64,000 nt of DNA from Micropruina sonneratiae (GTDB lineage Bacteria > Actinomycetota > Actinomycetes > Propionibacteriales > Propionibacteriaceae), in the NCBI RefSeq assembly GCF_025972045.1, contig NZ_JAPDHX010000001.1, positions 538,238 through 602,237 on the forward strand. The letters run 5' to 3'. The notes under the pieces were generated by a model that worked only from the letters and a program-made list of their open reading frames with translations, made no database searches and was not told where the DNA came from. Positions 7,848-17,365 of this stretch are shown in pieces; the first letter of the stretch is position 1; every line of letters begins with the position of its first letter. The position numbers and the translations under genes are program-made.

Positions 7848-8801
7848 TCAGATGTCGATCGGGATGACCGCGCCGACGACCTGCCCGCGGCCGTAGATCG
7901 GCATGTCCATCATCCGGGTGCGCAGCGGGGCATCCCCGAGCCACAGCCTGCGCAGCACCGCACCCATCACCACCGGACGGGCCCGGATGCCACCGTCGGC
8001 GATCTTCAGGGCGATCCCGCGGCCGTCCGGCAGGCCGGCGGCGTAGACGCCCTCGGCGCCGTCCTTGGCGATCATGCCCGGAATGCCGCGCATCAGGTCG
8101 GTGACGTCTCGCCCGGTGCCGCCGACCAGTTCGGGGTGGGCGCGCATGGCGTCCGCCACCTCCTTCTCGGCGCCCTCGGTGGCCGCCGCGAGCATGCCGT
8201 ACATCCGCGCCAGGCCGACCAGGCTCACCCCGAGGGCCGGCGCGCCGCACCCGTCGATGGAGGTCCACGCGACGCGCATGCCGAAGCCGCGGATCGTCTC
8301 GATGACGGCCTGCTGGGTGGGGTGCCCACGGTTCAGGTAGGTCTCCAGCGGCCAGTCGTTGACCACGCAGGTGGCCAGCATCGCCGCGTGCTTGCCGGAG
8401 CAGTTCTGCGCCAGCGAACTGGGGCCGCGGCGTTCGGCGATCCACTCGTTGCGCTGGGCGTCCATCAGCGGCAGGTCCGGAGTGTTGCGCAGCGCCGACT
8501 CGTCCAGCCCCGCACCGTGCAACAGGTCGAGCACCGTCTGCAGATGCATCGGCTCGCCGGAATGGCTGGCGCAGGCCACCGCCAGCTGGTCGGACGGCAC
8601 CTGCAGCCCGCACCGCACCATCGCCAGCGCCTGGATCGGCTTCAGCGACGAGCGCGGCAGGATGTTGGACTGGTAGTCGCCCCGGCTGTACGACACGGAG
8701 CCGTCGGCCCGGGTGACGACCACGATGCCGCGGTGGCTCGACTCGACGAAGCCGTTGCGGACCACCTGCGCCACCACGGGCGGATCGCCGACATTCACCA
8801 C
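7848..8801 (-). CDS. Asparaginase II-family (Rhizobium ReAV-type) asparaginase
   Basis: A 317-residue protein of the Asparaginase_II family, unrelated to E. coli AnsA/AnsB, hydrolysing L-asparagine to aspartate and ammonia. Visible family elements are RSSLKPIQALAMV (SxxK-type motif) and the metal-site residues of the ReAV class: NCSGKHAAML (Cys and Lys) and DGCGAPALG (Cys). There is no signal peptide, so it is cytoplasmic. GTG 8801 was chosen because TAGACT at 8809-8814 lies 7 nt upstream, a leaderless promoter inside the tail of the preceding gene. A possible asparagine permease is encoded 6 kb away at 14892. Confidence 0.85.
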   Translation of the reverse strand: MVNVGDPPVVAQVVRNGFVESSHRGIVVVTRADGSVSYSRGDYQSNILPRSSLKPIQALAMVRCGLQVPSDQLAVACASHSGEPMHLQTVLDLLHGAGLDESALRNTPDLPLMDAQRNEWIAERRGPSSLAQNCSGKHAAMLATCVVNDWPLETYLNRGHPTQQAVIETIRGFGMRVAWTSIDGCGAPALGVSLVGLARMYGMLAAATEGAEKEVADAMRAHPELVGGTGRDVTDLMRGIPGMIAKDGAEGVYAAGLPDGRGIALKIADGGIRARPVVMGAVLRRLWLGDAPLRTRMMDMPIYGRGQVVGAVIPIDI

Positions 8802-8811
8802 GGCGGGGAGT

Positions 8812-10056
8812 CTAGTGGTGCGATGCCCGCCGGCGCCCCAGCACAACGGTGAGCGCGGCGAAGCGGACGCCGGTGGCGACCGCGTTGGCCACCGCCAGCA
8901 CCAGCAGCTCGACCCAGCGGGCGGCGTCCGGCGCTAGTTGGTGCAGCACCGCCAGCGACCCGCTGGTCAGCCCCAGCGCCACCGCGAACGCGGCCAGTCC
9001 GGTGGCGTGGTGGCCGAGCAGGCCACTGCGTCCGCGCACCCCGAAGGTGAACACCCGGTTGGCCGCGGTGTTGGCGACCGCCGTGACGGCGAGCGCGGTC
9101 AGGTTGGCCGTCTGGGCGTCCAGCATCAGCCGCAGCAGCAGGTAGAGCCCGACGTAGGCCAGCGTGGAGGCGACTCCGACCGCCGCGAACCGGACCAGCC
9201 GGCCGAGCAGCCCGGCCGGCACCCCTGGCACGGCTGCCGGCAGGGCCGGACGGCCCAGTTCGGCACGGATCGCCGCGACCGGGATGCGGCCGCTGCTCAG
9301 CCCGCGCAGCAGCCGCCACACCCCGCGCAGGTCCTCGGCGGCGGTCGCCGCCACGTCGACGGTGCTGCCCGGGTCGTCGATCCAGTCCACCGGTACTTCG
9401 TGGATGCGCAGCCCGGCTCGTTGCGCGAGGACGAGCAGTTCGGTGTCGAAGAACCAGTTGGTGTCCTCGACCAGCGGCAGCAACCGGTGCGCGACGTCGG
9501 CCCGCATCGCCTTGAAGCCGCATTGGGCGTCGCTGAACGACACCCGCAGCGCGCCCTTCAGGATGAGGTTGTAGGCGCGCGACACGAACTCGCGCTTCGG
9601 GCCGCGGACGACCCGCGAACCGACTGCCAGCCGGGTGCCGATCGCCACCTCGCTGTGGCCGCTGACCAGCGGCGCCAGCAGCACCGGCAGGGCGGCCAGG
9701 TCGGTGGAGAGGTCGACGTCGACGTAGCAGACCACATCGGCATCGCTGGCCAGCCAGACCTTCTTCAGCGCCCCGCCGCGGCCCTTGGCTTCCAGGTGCA
9801 CCACCCGGACGCCGTCGAGTTCGGCCGCCAGCGCGCGGCCGATCGCCAGGGTGTCGTCGGTCGAGGCGTTGTCGGCGATCGTCACCAGGTGCGCGTAGGG
9901 CAGACAGGCGTCCAGGAAGGCGACCAGCCGGCGCACCGAGCGGGCCAGGTCGGCCGCCTCGTTGTACACCGGGACGACGATCTCCACCGTGGCTCGCGCC
10001 GCCTCGGAGATCCGGACGCCGCCGCGCCGGTCCTCGGTCATCGTCATCGCGCTCAC
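8812..10056 (-). CDS. Dolichol-phosphate mannosyltransferase-like GT2 fused to GtrA domain
   Basis: A 414-residue protein. Residues about 20-250 are a GT-A fold glycosyltransferase (VEIVVPVYNEAADLARSV, then CYVDVDLSTDL as DxD region and SDAQCGFKAM), like DPM1/GtrB/YkcC enzymes that load a sugar on undecaprenyl phosphate. Residues about 290-410 hold four membrane helices of a GtrA-type flippase domain (LVRFAAVGVASTLAYVGLYL, then NRVFTFGVRG). GTG 10056 overlaps the upstream stop (GTGA); ATG 10047 with AGGTGA before it is an alternative. It is paired with the GT39 gene: this enzyme would make the lipid-linked sugar its neighbour uses. Confidence 0.87.
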   Translation of the reverse strand: MSAMTMTEDRRGGVRISEAARATVEIVVPVYNEAADLARSVRRLVAFLDACLPYAHLVTIADNASTDDTLAIGRALAAELDGVRVVHLEAKGRGGALKKVWLASDADVVCYVDVDLSTDLAALPVLLAPLVSGHSEVAIGTRLAVGSRVVRGPKREFVSRAYNLILKGALRVSFSDAQCGFKAMRADVAHRLLPLVEDTNWFFDTELLVLAQRAGLRIHEVPVDWIDDPGSTVDVAATAAEDLRGVWRLLRGLSSGRIPVAAIRAELGRPALPAAVPGVPAGLLGRLVRFAAVGVASTLAYVGLYLLLRLMLDAQTANLTALAVTAVANTAANRVFTFGVRGRSGLLGHHATGLAAFAVALGLTSGSLAVLHQLAPDAARWVELLVLAVANAVATGVRFAALTVVLGRRRASHH

Positions 10057-12101
10057 CTGCCGCTCAGGTCGTAGACGGTGGTGCCGCCGGCGGTGGTCGC
10101 GGTGTAGTTCTGCTGCACCCAGTCGGCGATCTGCGATGCGACGTCGCTGCCGCCGTTCTGGCCGCCGAAGTTGCCGCCGCCGATGAAGTAGTGGATCTTT
10201 CCCTCGGCCACCCACTGCTGGAACTGCGCCAGTGTCGGGAACGGGTCGGAGCCGTTGAACCCGCCGATCGCCATCACCGCGTCACCGGTCGCCAACTGGT
10301 AGCTGGCGGCGTTCTGGGCACCGGTGGTGGCCGCCACCCAGGTGTAGTCGGCGGCGTCGGTCTCGAGCAGGCTGAGCAGGTCGGTGGAGACGGTGGTTCC
10401 GTTGAGCAGGCCGCCGCGCCCGCCTCCGGCGCCACCTGTGCCGCCGCCACCACCTGCCCCCCCGCCGCCACCGCGGCTGGGAGCGCCGCCACCGCCCCCG
10501 CCGCGACCGGGGCCGCGGCCGGTGGCCGACGAGCCGGACAACCCGCTGCTGGTCGGGCCCGCGGTCACGATCGAGCCGGTGTGCGGGGTGGCCGCGGTGT
10601 TCAGCGAGTACGCCGCCGGACCGGCCAGCGCGGCGACCACCGCCACGCTGAGTGCCGCCGTCTGCAGCGCCCGCGCCACCGCCGGGCCGAACAGGAACAC
10701 CACCGCGCAGCCGGTCAGCAGCGCCGCCGCGACCAGCGAGACGATCAGGTACACGCCGCCGGCGACCGACGCCAGGGCGACCCCCCACGCACCGGTGGCC
10801 AGCGCCGCGACCGCCAACGCCACCCGGACCGGCCAGCCGCGCCGCCCCGCCCAGGCGACGCTGCCGCCGAGCGCCAGGGTGGCGCCGATCGCCGGGGCCA
10901 GCGCCACCGTGTAGTAGTCGTGGTAGATGCCGGCCATGAAGCTGAACACCAGCGTGTTGACCACCAGCCAGCTGCCGAACAGCAGCAGGGCGCCGGTGGT
11001 GCGGGTGCGGCCCGTCTCGGGCCCGCCGTGCAGCGCCGTGGCCCAGCCGCGGCGTCCGAGCAGCAGCAGCGCGACCACGCCCAGCAGCAGCGCCCCCGGG
11101 ATCAGCCACGAGACCATCTCGCCCGACAGCGTGGTGAACATCCGCAACAGGCCGATGCTGCCCCAACGACCCGCCGAGCTGCCGACCGAGCCGGTCTCGT
11201 CGCCGTTCAACCGGCCGAGCCCGTTGTAGCCGAAGGTGAGTTCGAGGATCGAGTTGGTCTGCGAGCCGCCGATGTAGGGCCGCCACGACTGCGGGACCAG
11301 CTCGACGATCGCCACCCACCAGCCGAACGCCAGCACCATCGCCCCGAAAGCGGTCAGCAGGTCGACCAGCTTGCGGCGCCAGGACGCCGGGGCGGCCACC
11401 GCGTAGGCGAGCACCAGGGAGGGCAGGATGACGAACGCCTGCAGCATCTTGGCCAGGAAGCCGAGCCCGACCAGTGCCCCGGCCAGCGCCAGCCGGCCGC
11501 GCGAGGCGGTCTCGGCCGCGCGCAGGGTGAGCGCGGCGGCGGCCACGTAGCAGAACACCATCAGGGCGTCGGGGTTGTTGAACCGGAACATCAGTGTCGC
11601 CGCGGGGGTCAGCGCGAACGCCAGGGCCGCCACGACGCCGGCCCAGTGCGCCCGGGCCGGCGACCCGGAGCGCGCCAGCGAGCGGCGCACCGTGCCGTAC
11701 AGGATCCACGCCGAGCCGACGCCGAGCAGCGCCTGCGGCAGCAGGATGCTCCACGAGCTGAGCCCGAAGATGCGCACCGAGAGCCCCATCAACCACAGGG
11801 CGGCGGGAGTCTTGTCGACGGTGATCGCGTTGCCGGCGTCCAACGAGCCGAAGAAGAACGCCTTCCACGACTCGGCGCCGGCCTGCACCGCTGCGCTGTA
11901 GAACGAGTTCGCCCAGCCGGAGGCCGCCAGGTTCCAGGTGTACAGCGCCGCCACGGCGGACAGGGTCAGCGCCAGGGAGACCAGCCGGGTGGAGCGGCGC
12001 AGGCCATGGCCGGGCGGCACCCTGCCGGAAGCGGTCGCGGCCGGAGGAGCGGACGCCCCGGCGTCCGCTCCGGCTGCTGCGTCGATGGCTGAAGCGGTCA
12101 T
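10053..12101 (-). CDS. ArnT/PMT-like GT39 membrane glycosyltransferase (YkcB-like)
   Basis: A 682-residue integral membrane protein. The first ~470 residues hold about 11-12 hydrophobic helices with the early acidic loop of GT39 enzymes (GNAITVDKTPAALWLMGLSV), which transfer sugars from polyprenyl phosphate on the outer face. A 35-residue glycine-rich linker encoded at about 10404-10521 then leads to a 125-residue soluble C-terminal domain (DYTWVAATTGAQNAASYQL, then IHYFIGGGNFGGQNGG) seen in actinobacterial YkcB homologues. The start ATG 12101 fits family N-termini. It precedes and overlaps the GT2-GtrA gene; acceptor unknown. Confidence 0.85.
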   Translation of the reverse strand: MTASAIDAAAGADAGASAPPAATASGRVPPGHGLRRSTRLVSLALTLSAVAALYTWNLAASGWANSFYSAAVQAGAESWKAFFFGSLDAGNAITVDKTPAALWLMGLSVRIFGLSSWSILLPQALLGVGSAWILYGTVRRSLARSGSPARAHWAGVVAALAFALTPAATLMFRFNNPDALMVFCYVAAAALTLRAAETASRGRLALAGALVGLGFLAKMLQAFVILPSLVLAYAVAAPASWRRKLVDLLTAFGAMVLAFGWWVAIVELVPQSWRPYIGGSQTNSILELTFGYNGLGRLNGDETGSVGSSAGRWGSIGLLRMFTTLSGEMVSWLIPGALLLGVVALLLLGRRGWATALHGGPETGRTRTTGALLLFGSWLVVNTLVFSFMAGIYHDYYTVALAPAIGATLALGGSVAWAGRRGWPVRVALAVAALATGAWGVALASVAGGVYLIVSLVAAALLTGCAVVFLFGPAVARALQTAALSVAVVAALAGPAAYSLNTAATPHTGSIVTAGPTSSGLSGSSATGRGPGRGGGGGGAPSRGGGGGAGGGGGTGGAGGGRGGLLNGTTVSTDLLSLLETDAADYTWVAATTGAQNAASYQLATGDAVMAIGGFNGSDPFPTLAQFQQWVAEGKIHYFIGGGNFGGQNGGSDVASQIADWVQQNYTATTAGGTTVYDLSGR

Positions 12102-12203
12102 GCTCTCAAGCGTCCGGACCGGTTCTGTCGCCCGGCTGGGGTCGCCCTGTGCCACCTCTGTGAGCCCCGTCACGCGCGTGAACGCCCGCCGCTGCACCGC
12201 GTT

Positions 12204-12233
12204 TTGACCCCGCCGGGGGCGGACGAGTAACCT
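12204..12233 (+). promoter_or_regulatory. Probable rplM operon promoter
   Basis: TTGACC at 12204-12209 and TAACCT at 12228-12233 are separated by 18 bp. The resulting leader of about 70 nt contains a small hairpin (TCTGCC/GGCAGA near 12254-12267) that could take part in autoregulation, though it resembles no L13 leader I know. Confidence 0.5.
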
Positions 12234-12312
12234 TAATCGCTGTTGCGCTGTGGTCTGCCCGTGGCAGATCCCGCACTGACAGAACAGCTAACAATGGAAG
12301 TGGTCCACGAGC

Positions 12313-12756
12313 GTGTCTACGTACAGCCCCAAGCCGGGTGAAATCACCCGTAACTGGCATGTGATCGATGCCTCCGATGTCGTTCTCGGCCGGCTGGCGG
12401 TCACCGCCGCCACTCTGCTGCGGGGCAAGCACAAGGCGCAGTTCGCGCCGCACGTCGACACCGGTGACTTCGTGATCGTCGTGAACGCCTCCAAGATCGC
12501 GCTGACCGGCAACAAGCGGACGGCCAAGCTGGCGCACCGGCACTCGGGGCGTCCCGGCGGCCTGAAGTCCGTCCCCTACGGCGAGCTGCTCGACAAGGAC
12601 CCGCGCGCCGCCGTCGAGCGTGCCGTGTGGGGCATGCTGCCCAAGAACAAGCTCAGCCGTCAGCTGCTCAGCAAGCTGAAGGTGTACGCGGGCCCCGAGC
12701 ACCCGCACGCCGCGCAGCAGCCGCAGCCGTACCAGATCACCCAGATCGCTCAGTGA
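12313..12756 (+). CDS. rplM: 50S ribosomal protein L13
   Basis: A 147-residue protein of normal length. The signature [20 protein letters not shown], then [14 protein letters not shown] and [22 protein letters not shown], is typical. It binds 23S rRNA early in large-subunit assembly. The start is GTG 12313. It is followed 17 bp later by rpsI, the universal L13-S9 pair, and then glmM. Confidence 0.98.
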   Translation: MSTYSPKPGEITRNWHVIDASDVVLGRLAVTAATLLRGKHKAQFAPHVDTGDFVIVVNASKIALTGNKRTAKLAHRHSGRPGGLKSVPYGELLDKDPRAAVERAVWGMLPKNKLSRQLLSKLKVYAGPEHPHAAQQPQPYQITQIAQ

Positions 12757-12773
12757 GAGCCGAAGGAAGCACC

Positions 12774-13286
12774 GTGACCGAGACCGTGGAGACCACCACC
12801 GAGGAGTTCGCTCCGTTCACCGACGGTGAGCGCGAGATCGCCTACCGCGCCGAGGCCGCGCCGTCGTCCGCCGCTCCGGGCGAGCGCCCCGCGGTGATCG
12901 GCCAGGCCGACGCCACCGGCCGCCGCAAGGAGGCCATCGCCCGCGTCCGGCTGACCCCGGGCACCGGCCAGTGGACGATCAACGGTCGCTCGCTCGAGGA
13001 GTACTTCCCGAACAAGCTGCACCAGCAGACCGTCAGCGAGCCCTTCGAGACCGCCGCGGTCGCCGGCTCCTACGACGTGGTCGCCAAGATCGTCGGCGGC
13101 GGCGTCACCGGCCAGGCCGGTGCGCTGCGCCTGGGCATCGCCCGGGCGCTGAATGCCGTGGACGCCGAGGCGTCCCGTCCCGCCCTGAAGAAGGCCGGCC
13201 TGCTGACCCGGGACGCCCGCGTCAAGGAGCGCAAGAAGGCAGGCTTGAAGAAGGCCCGCAAGGCGCCGCAGTACAGCAAGCGCTGA
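12774..13286 (+). CDS. rpsI: 30S ribosomal protein S9
   Basis: A 170-residue protein. GTG 12774 follows GAAGGA. The conserved domain starts near residue 45 ([19 protein letters not shown]) and ends in the invariant QYSKR tail that reaches the P-site tRNA. The N-terminal 44 residues are an acidic, Thr/Glu-rich extension common in actinobacterial S9. Second gene of rplM-rpsI-glmM. Confidence 0.98.
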   Translation: MTETVETTTEEFAPFTDGEREIAYRAEAAPSSAAPGERPAVIGQADATGRRKEAIARVRLTPGTGQWTINGRSLEEYFPNKLHQQTVSEPFETAAVAGSYDVVAKIVGGGVTGQAGALRLGIARALNAVDAEASRPALKKAGLLTRDARVKERKKAGLKKARKAPQYSKR

Positions 13287-13293
13287 TCGGCGC

Positions 13294-14646
13294 ATGGCGC
13301 GCCTCTTCGGCACCGACGGTGTCCGCGGTCGGGCCAACGCCGAGCTGACCGCCGAACTGGCCCTCGATCTGGCCGTCGCCGCCGCCCACGTGCTGGGCGA
13401 GGCGGGGGTGTTCGAGGGCCGTCGGCCGTTCGCGCTCGTCGGTCGCGACACCCGCGCCTCGGGCGAGTTCCTCGAGGCGGCGGTGGTGGCCGGGCTCGCC
13501 TCGGCCGGCGTGGACGTGGTCCGGCTGGGGGTCATCCCCACCCCCGGGGTCGCCTACCTGACCGCTGCGCTGGACGCCGACCTCGCCGTGATGTTGTCGG
13601 CCAGCCACAACCCGATGCCGGACAACGGCATCAAGTTCTTCGCCCGCGGCGGCGTGAAGCTCGACGACGACGTCGAGGACGCCATCGAGCAGCGGCTGGG
13701 CGAGTCCTGGGAGCGGCCGATCGGGGCCGCCGTCGGACGGGTCCGGGACGACCTCGGCGCCGTCGAGGGCTACATCGCCCACCTGGTCGCCAGCCTGGGC
13801 CAGGACGCCTCCCTCGCCCCGCTCAAGGTCGTCATCGACACCGCCAACGGGGCAGCCTCGCTGACCGCGCTGGCCGCCTTCGACGCACAGGGCGCGACGG
13901 TGATCCCGTTGCACGCCGAACCCGACGGACTCAACATCAACGACAACTGTGGCTCGACCCATCCCGAGTCGCTGCAGGCCGCGGTGGTCGAGCACGGCGC
14001 CGACCTGGGCATCGGGCTCGACGGCGACGCCGACCGCTGCCTCGCCGTGGACGCCACCGGCGCCATGGTCGACGGCGACCAGATCCTGGCCATCCTGGCG
14101 CTGGCGATGAAGGAGGACCACGCGCTGCACAGCGACACCGTGGTCGGCACGGTGATGAGCAATCTGGGCTTCATCATCGCCATGCGCGAGCACGGCATCC
14201 GGGTCGACACCGCCAAGGTGGGCGACCGGTACGTGCTCGAGTCGATGAACGCCAACGGCTTCACCCTGGGCGGCGAGCAGTCCGGGCACGTGATCATGAG
14301 CGAGTTCGCCACCACCGGCGACGGGGTGCTGACCGCGTTGCACCTCGCGGCCCGGATGGCCCGTACCGGCAAGCCGCTGGCCGAGCTGGCCTCCGTGATG
14401 ACCCGGCTGCCCCAGGTGATGATCAACGTGCCCAACGTCAACAAGGTGCGGGCCGGTCTCGACCCGGTGCTGAACTCCGCGGTGACGGCGGCGTCACGCG
14501 AACTGGGTGATACCGGGCGGGTGCTGCTGCGTCCGTCGGGGACCGAGCCGCTGGTGCGGGTGATGGTCGAAGCCGCCAGCCACGAGCAGGCGCAGCAGGT
14601 CGCCGAACGGCTCGTCGCGGTGGTGCAGGACCGGCTGGCCCTGTAG
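13294..14646 (+). CDS. glmM: Phosphoglucosamine mutase GlmM
   Basis: A 450-residue alpha-D-phosphohexomutase converting glucosamine-6-phosphate to glucosamine-1-phosphate for UDP-GlcNAc synthesis. The phosphoserine loop is [16 protein letters not shown] (Ser104), the metal loop [13 protein letters not shown], the sugar loop GGEQSGH, and the phosphate-binding end [14 protein letters not shown]. The start [12 protein letters not shown] is the standard N-terminus. It begins 7 bp after rpsI, the normal actinobacterial arrangement. With glmS at 25997 it completes cytosolic amino-sugar supply. Confidence 0.97.
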   Translation: MARLFGTDGVRGRANAELTAELALDLAVAAAHVLGEAGVFEGRRPFALVGRDTRASGEFLEAAVVAGLASAGVDVVRLGVIPTPGVAYLTAALDADLAVMLSASHNPMPDNGIKFFARGGVKLDDDVEDAIEQRLGESWERPIGAAVGRVRDDLGAVEGYIAHLVASLGQDASLAPLKVVIDTANGAASLTALAAFDAQGATVIPLHAEPDGLNINDNCGSTHPESLQAAVVEHGADLGIGLDGDADRCLAVDATGAMVDGDQILAILALAMKEDHALHSDTVVGTVMSNLGFIIAMREHGIRVDTAKVGDRYVLESMNANGFTLGGEQSGHVIMSEFATTGDGVLTALHLAARMARTGKPLAELASVMTRLPQVMINVPNVNKVRAGLDPVLNSAVTAASRELGDTGRVLLRPSGTEPLVRVMVEAASHEQAQQVAERLVAVVQDRLAL

Positions 14647-14651
14647 CGCTC

Positions 14652-14675
14652 GGGTGCCTGCCGGTCGGCACACCC
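14652..14675 (+). terminator. Possible terminator after glmM
   Basis: GGGTG (14652-14656) and CACCC (14671-14675) enclose TGCCG-GT-CGGCA, giving a bulged 10-bp hairpin just past the glmM stop. There is no U-tract. Confidence 0.4.
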
Positions 14676-14891
14676 GCGGCCGCAGATTTCCCAAATTATC
14701 GTCACCTTTGGCGTTGCTTTACTCACCTTTAACACTTCGCAGCTCGTTTTCGTGCCCATATCTATTGCTTGCCGCATTCCGCGGGTGGCAGTGTGTCGAT
14801 GCCGGTTCGCCCCCAGCCCGTCGGGTGTTGTTCACCCAACGATCTGACGGGGGTTCCCGCACTCCACGTGACCACTCGAGAGAAGTGCGAC
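14676..14891 (+). promoter_or_regulatory. AT-rich region upstream of the permease gene
   Basis: This gap contains the most AT-rich patch of its neighbourhood (about 14687-14775), with a short direct repeat CACCTTTGGC/CACCTTTAAC and several TTTAnn boxes. No single -35/-10 pair is convincing. A promoter for the permease and binding-protein genes is likely here but is not resolved. Confidence 0.35.
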
Positions 14892-16427
14892 ATGACAGAC
14901 ACCCGCTCCCCGGAAATCTCCCACCTGGACGCCGAACAGGTCGGTTACAAACAGAGCCTCGGACGCCGGCACGTCCAGATGATCGCGATCGGTGGAGCCA
15001 TCGGCACCGGTCTGTTCCTGGGCTCGGCCTCGCGGCTGCACAACACCGGTCCCGCCCTGGTGCTCAGCTACGCGTTCGTCGGCCTGATCGCCTACTTCCT
15101 GATGCGGGCGCTGGGTGAACTCGTGCTGCACCGGCCCACCTCGGGCGCCTTCGTGTCCTACATGCGCGAGTTCTTCGGTGAGAAGTGGGCCTTCGTCACC
15201 GGCTGGATCTATTGGGGCAACTGGGCCCTGACCGGCATCGCCGACCTGTCCGCGGTCGGGCTGTACATGCAGTTCTGGTTCCCGACGCTGGACACCTGGA
15301 TCACGGTGCTGGTCGGCCTGGTGGTCGTGCTGGCGGTCAACCTGATGTCGGCGAAGGCGTTCGGTGAGTTCGAGTTCTGGGCCGCGATCCTGAAGGTGGG
15401 CGCCATCGGCATCTTCCTGGTCGTCGGCCTGGTGGTGGTGCTGGGCCAGTTCGAGATCGCCGGCCACAAGGCTGGCTTCCAGAACCTGTGGAGCAACCCG
15501 GGCGGCTTCTGGCCGACTGAGGCGCCCTACGTCTGGTACGGCCCGCTGCTGGTGATGTCGGGCGTGGTGTTCGCCTACGCGGCGATCGAGATGGTCGGTG
15601 TCGCGGCCGGCGAGATGCAGAACGCCGCCCGCGAGGTGCCCAAGGCGGTGAACGCGGTCATCATGCGGATCGCGGTGTTCTACGTCGGCTCGCTGCTGCT
15701 GCTGGTGTCGATGCTGCCCACCGAGGACTACAAGCCCGGGATCAGTCCCTTCGTGACGGTTTTCAGTGCGCTGGGCCTGGACTGGATGAGCGCGGCGATC
15801 CAGGCGATCCTGATCATCGCGGCGATGTCGAGCCTCAACGCGGGCATGTTCTCCACCGGACGCGTGCTGCGCAGCCTCGGCATGTCGCAGCAGGCGCCGA
15901 AGTTCACCCTGAAGATGAGCGAGTCCGGCGTCCCCTGGGCCGGCATCGTGATGACCGCCTGCGTGATGGCCCTGGGTGCGGTGTTGAACGCCTTCGTCCC
16001 GGACGCCTTCGAACTGGCGCTCGAGGCCACGGCGATCATGATCGTGTTCACCTGGGCGACGATCTTCGTCTGCCAGCTGCGGCTGCGGCAACTGATCAAC
16101 AAGGGGGTCATCCCGCCGACCCCCTTCCCGGCCCCCGGCTATCCGTGGACGTCGTATGCCGGGCTCGGCTTCCTGGTGTTCGTGGTGATCGGCATCGCCA
16201 TCTCGGGCTGGCAAAGTGCCACCGACTTCTTCCACAAGATCAACTTCCTGGTGGTGGTGTTCGGCATCCCGGTGCTGATCGGGGTGTTGGCGTTGGGCTG
16301 GCGGCTCGTCAAACCCAGAGTGGTGGCGCACACCGACGGCAAGATCGAGTCGGTGTGGACCGACGAGGGCCCCCGCTACGGCACCGCGGTGGTCGCCGAT
16401 CCCGACGATGACACCCCCGGCCACTGA
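14892..16427 (+). CDS. Amino acid permease, AnsP/GabP/CycA family (APC superfamily)
   Basis: A 511-residue protein with about 12 membrane helices. The N-terminal LGRRHVQMIAIGGAIGTGLFLG is the signature of the AAT subgroup of APC proton-coupled transporters, which includes asparagine (AnsP), GABA and D-Ala/D-Ser/Gly permeases. The long N-terminus and VGVAAGEMQNAAREVPKAV are closest to AnsP-type proteins in my reading, and a cytoplasmic asparaginase is encoded at 7848; substrate remains inference. ATG 14892 follows GAGAGAAG. The solute-binding lipoprotein gene follows 25 bp later. Confidence 0.85.
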   Translation: MTDTRSPEISHLDAEQVGYKQSLGRRHVQMIAIGGAIGTGLFLGSASRLHNTGPALVLSYAFVGLIAYFLMRALGELVLHRPTSGAFVSYMREFFGEKWAFVTGWIYWGNWALTGIADLSAVGLYMQFWFPTLDTWITVLVGLVVVLAVNLMSAKAFGEFEFWAAILKVGAIGIFLVVGLVVVLGQFEIAGHKAGFQNLWSNPGGFWPTEAPYVWYGPLLVMSGVVFAYAAIEMVGVAAGEMQNAAREVPKAVNAVIMRIAVFYVGSLLLLVSMLPTEDYKPGISPFVTVFSALGLDWMSAAIQAILIIAAMSSLNAGMFSTGRVLRSLGMSQQAPKFTLKMSESGVPWAGIVMTACVMALGAVLNAFVPDAFELALEATAIMIVFTWATIFVCQLRLRQLINKGVIPPTPFPAPGYPWTSYAGLGFLVFVVIGIAISGWQSATDFFHKINFLVVVFGIPVLIGVLALGWRLVKPRVVAHTDGKIESVWTDEGPRYGTAVVADPDDDTPGH

Positions 16428-16452
16428 GCCTCGACAGGTCAGGAGAATCGAC

Positions 16453-17325
16453 ATGACCACACGCAATTCCCTGCCGCGTCGGCTGGCCACGGTCGCCGTC
16501 GCCCTCGGCCTGCTTCTCACCGGCTGCACCCAGGGCGGCGAGGTGAAGGACCCCACCCCGGTCTCGGGCGCCACCTTCTCCTCGCTCCGGATCGGCATCT
16601 CCTTCGATCAGCCCGGACTCGGCGTCGCCAAGGAAGCCGGCACGTCGGACGGCGTGACGACCGGCACCGACGCGTCCGGCTTCGACGTCGACACCGCCAC
16701 CTACATCGCCAAGTCGCTGGGTGTGGCTGCGGACACGATCACCTGGGTGAAGGCCGATCCGGTCGACCGGGAGAAGCTGCTCACCGAGGGCAAGGTCGAC
16801 ATGGTGCTCTCCACCTACACGATCAACGACGAGCGGGCGGCGAAGGTCGATTTCGCGGGGCCCTACTTCGTCGCCCATCAGGACCTGCTGATCAGGCGCA
16901 ACGACGAGGAACTGACCGGTGTCGAGCGGCTGGAGGGTCGCACCCTGTGTGCCGCCGCCAACACCACCTCGGCGCAGAACGTCCTGGCCCGCTACCAGGG
17001 CAACATCGCCCTGGTGCAGCCCAACACGTTCTCCGAATGCGTCCAGCAACTGGTGAAGGGCACCGTCGACGCGGTGACCACCGACGACATCATCCTGGCC
17101 GGCTTCGCCGCCGAGCCTCAGTACAAGGGGGTGTTGAAGGTGGTCGGCAAGGGCTTCTCCGACGAGCCGTACGGGATTGGCCTGCCGAAGGGGTCCACAC
17201 TGGTGCCGACGATCAACCAGATCCTCACCAACTACATCGCCGACGGTTCCTGGCAGGCGTCGTTGGAGAACACCGTCGGGCCGTCGGGCTACAAGATCCC
17301 CAGCCCGCCCACCCCGGGGAAGTGA
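16453..17325 (+). CDS. Glutamate-type ABC solute-binding lipoprotein, orphan
   Basis: A 290-residue type II periplasmic-binding-fold protein (SBP_bac_3). Residues 1-24 are a lipoprotein signal with lipobox LLTGC. The mature part shows GFDVDTATYIAKSLG, then LTEGKVDMVLSTYTINDERA and VDFAGPYFVAHQDLLI, standard for polar amino acid binders of the GluB type. AGGAG precedes ATG 16453. No permease or ATPase gene follows, so it must work with a transporter encoded elsewhere or act as a sensor. Ligand not predictable from the sequence. Confidence 0.85.
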   Translation: MTTRNSLPRRLATVAVALGLLLTGCTQGGEVKDPTPVSGATFSSLRIGISFDQPGLGVAKEAGTSDGVTTGTDASGFDVDTATYIAKSLGVAADTITWVKADPVDREKLLTEGKVDMVLSTYTINDERAAKVDFAGPYFVAHQDLLIRRNDEELTGVERLEGRTLCAAANTTSAQNVLARYQGNIALVQPNTFSECVQQLVKGTVDAVTTDDIILAGFAAEPQYKGVLKVVGKGFSDEPYGIGLPKGSTLVPTINQILTNYIADGSWQASLENTVGPSGYKIPSPPTPGK

Positions 17326-17365
17326 GTAGGGCATCAGCGATCCGGAGCAGCTGACGGTTCAGGCG

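Noticed and set aside
10191..12092. Very long open frame opposite the GT39 gene (633 codons)
   Set aside because: Gln/Arg/Gly-rich composition without domains; a shadow of high-GC codons, as are the other long antisense frames over EF-G2, the permease, groEL and the sialidase.
16453..17325. Complete glutamate ABC transporter operon
   Set aside because: The binding protein is followed by an unrelated cNMP/CBS protein; no permease or ATPase gene is adjacent.
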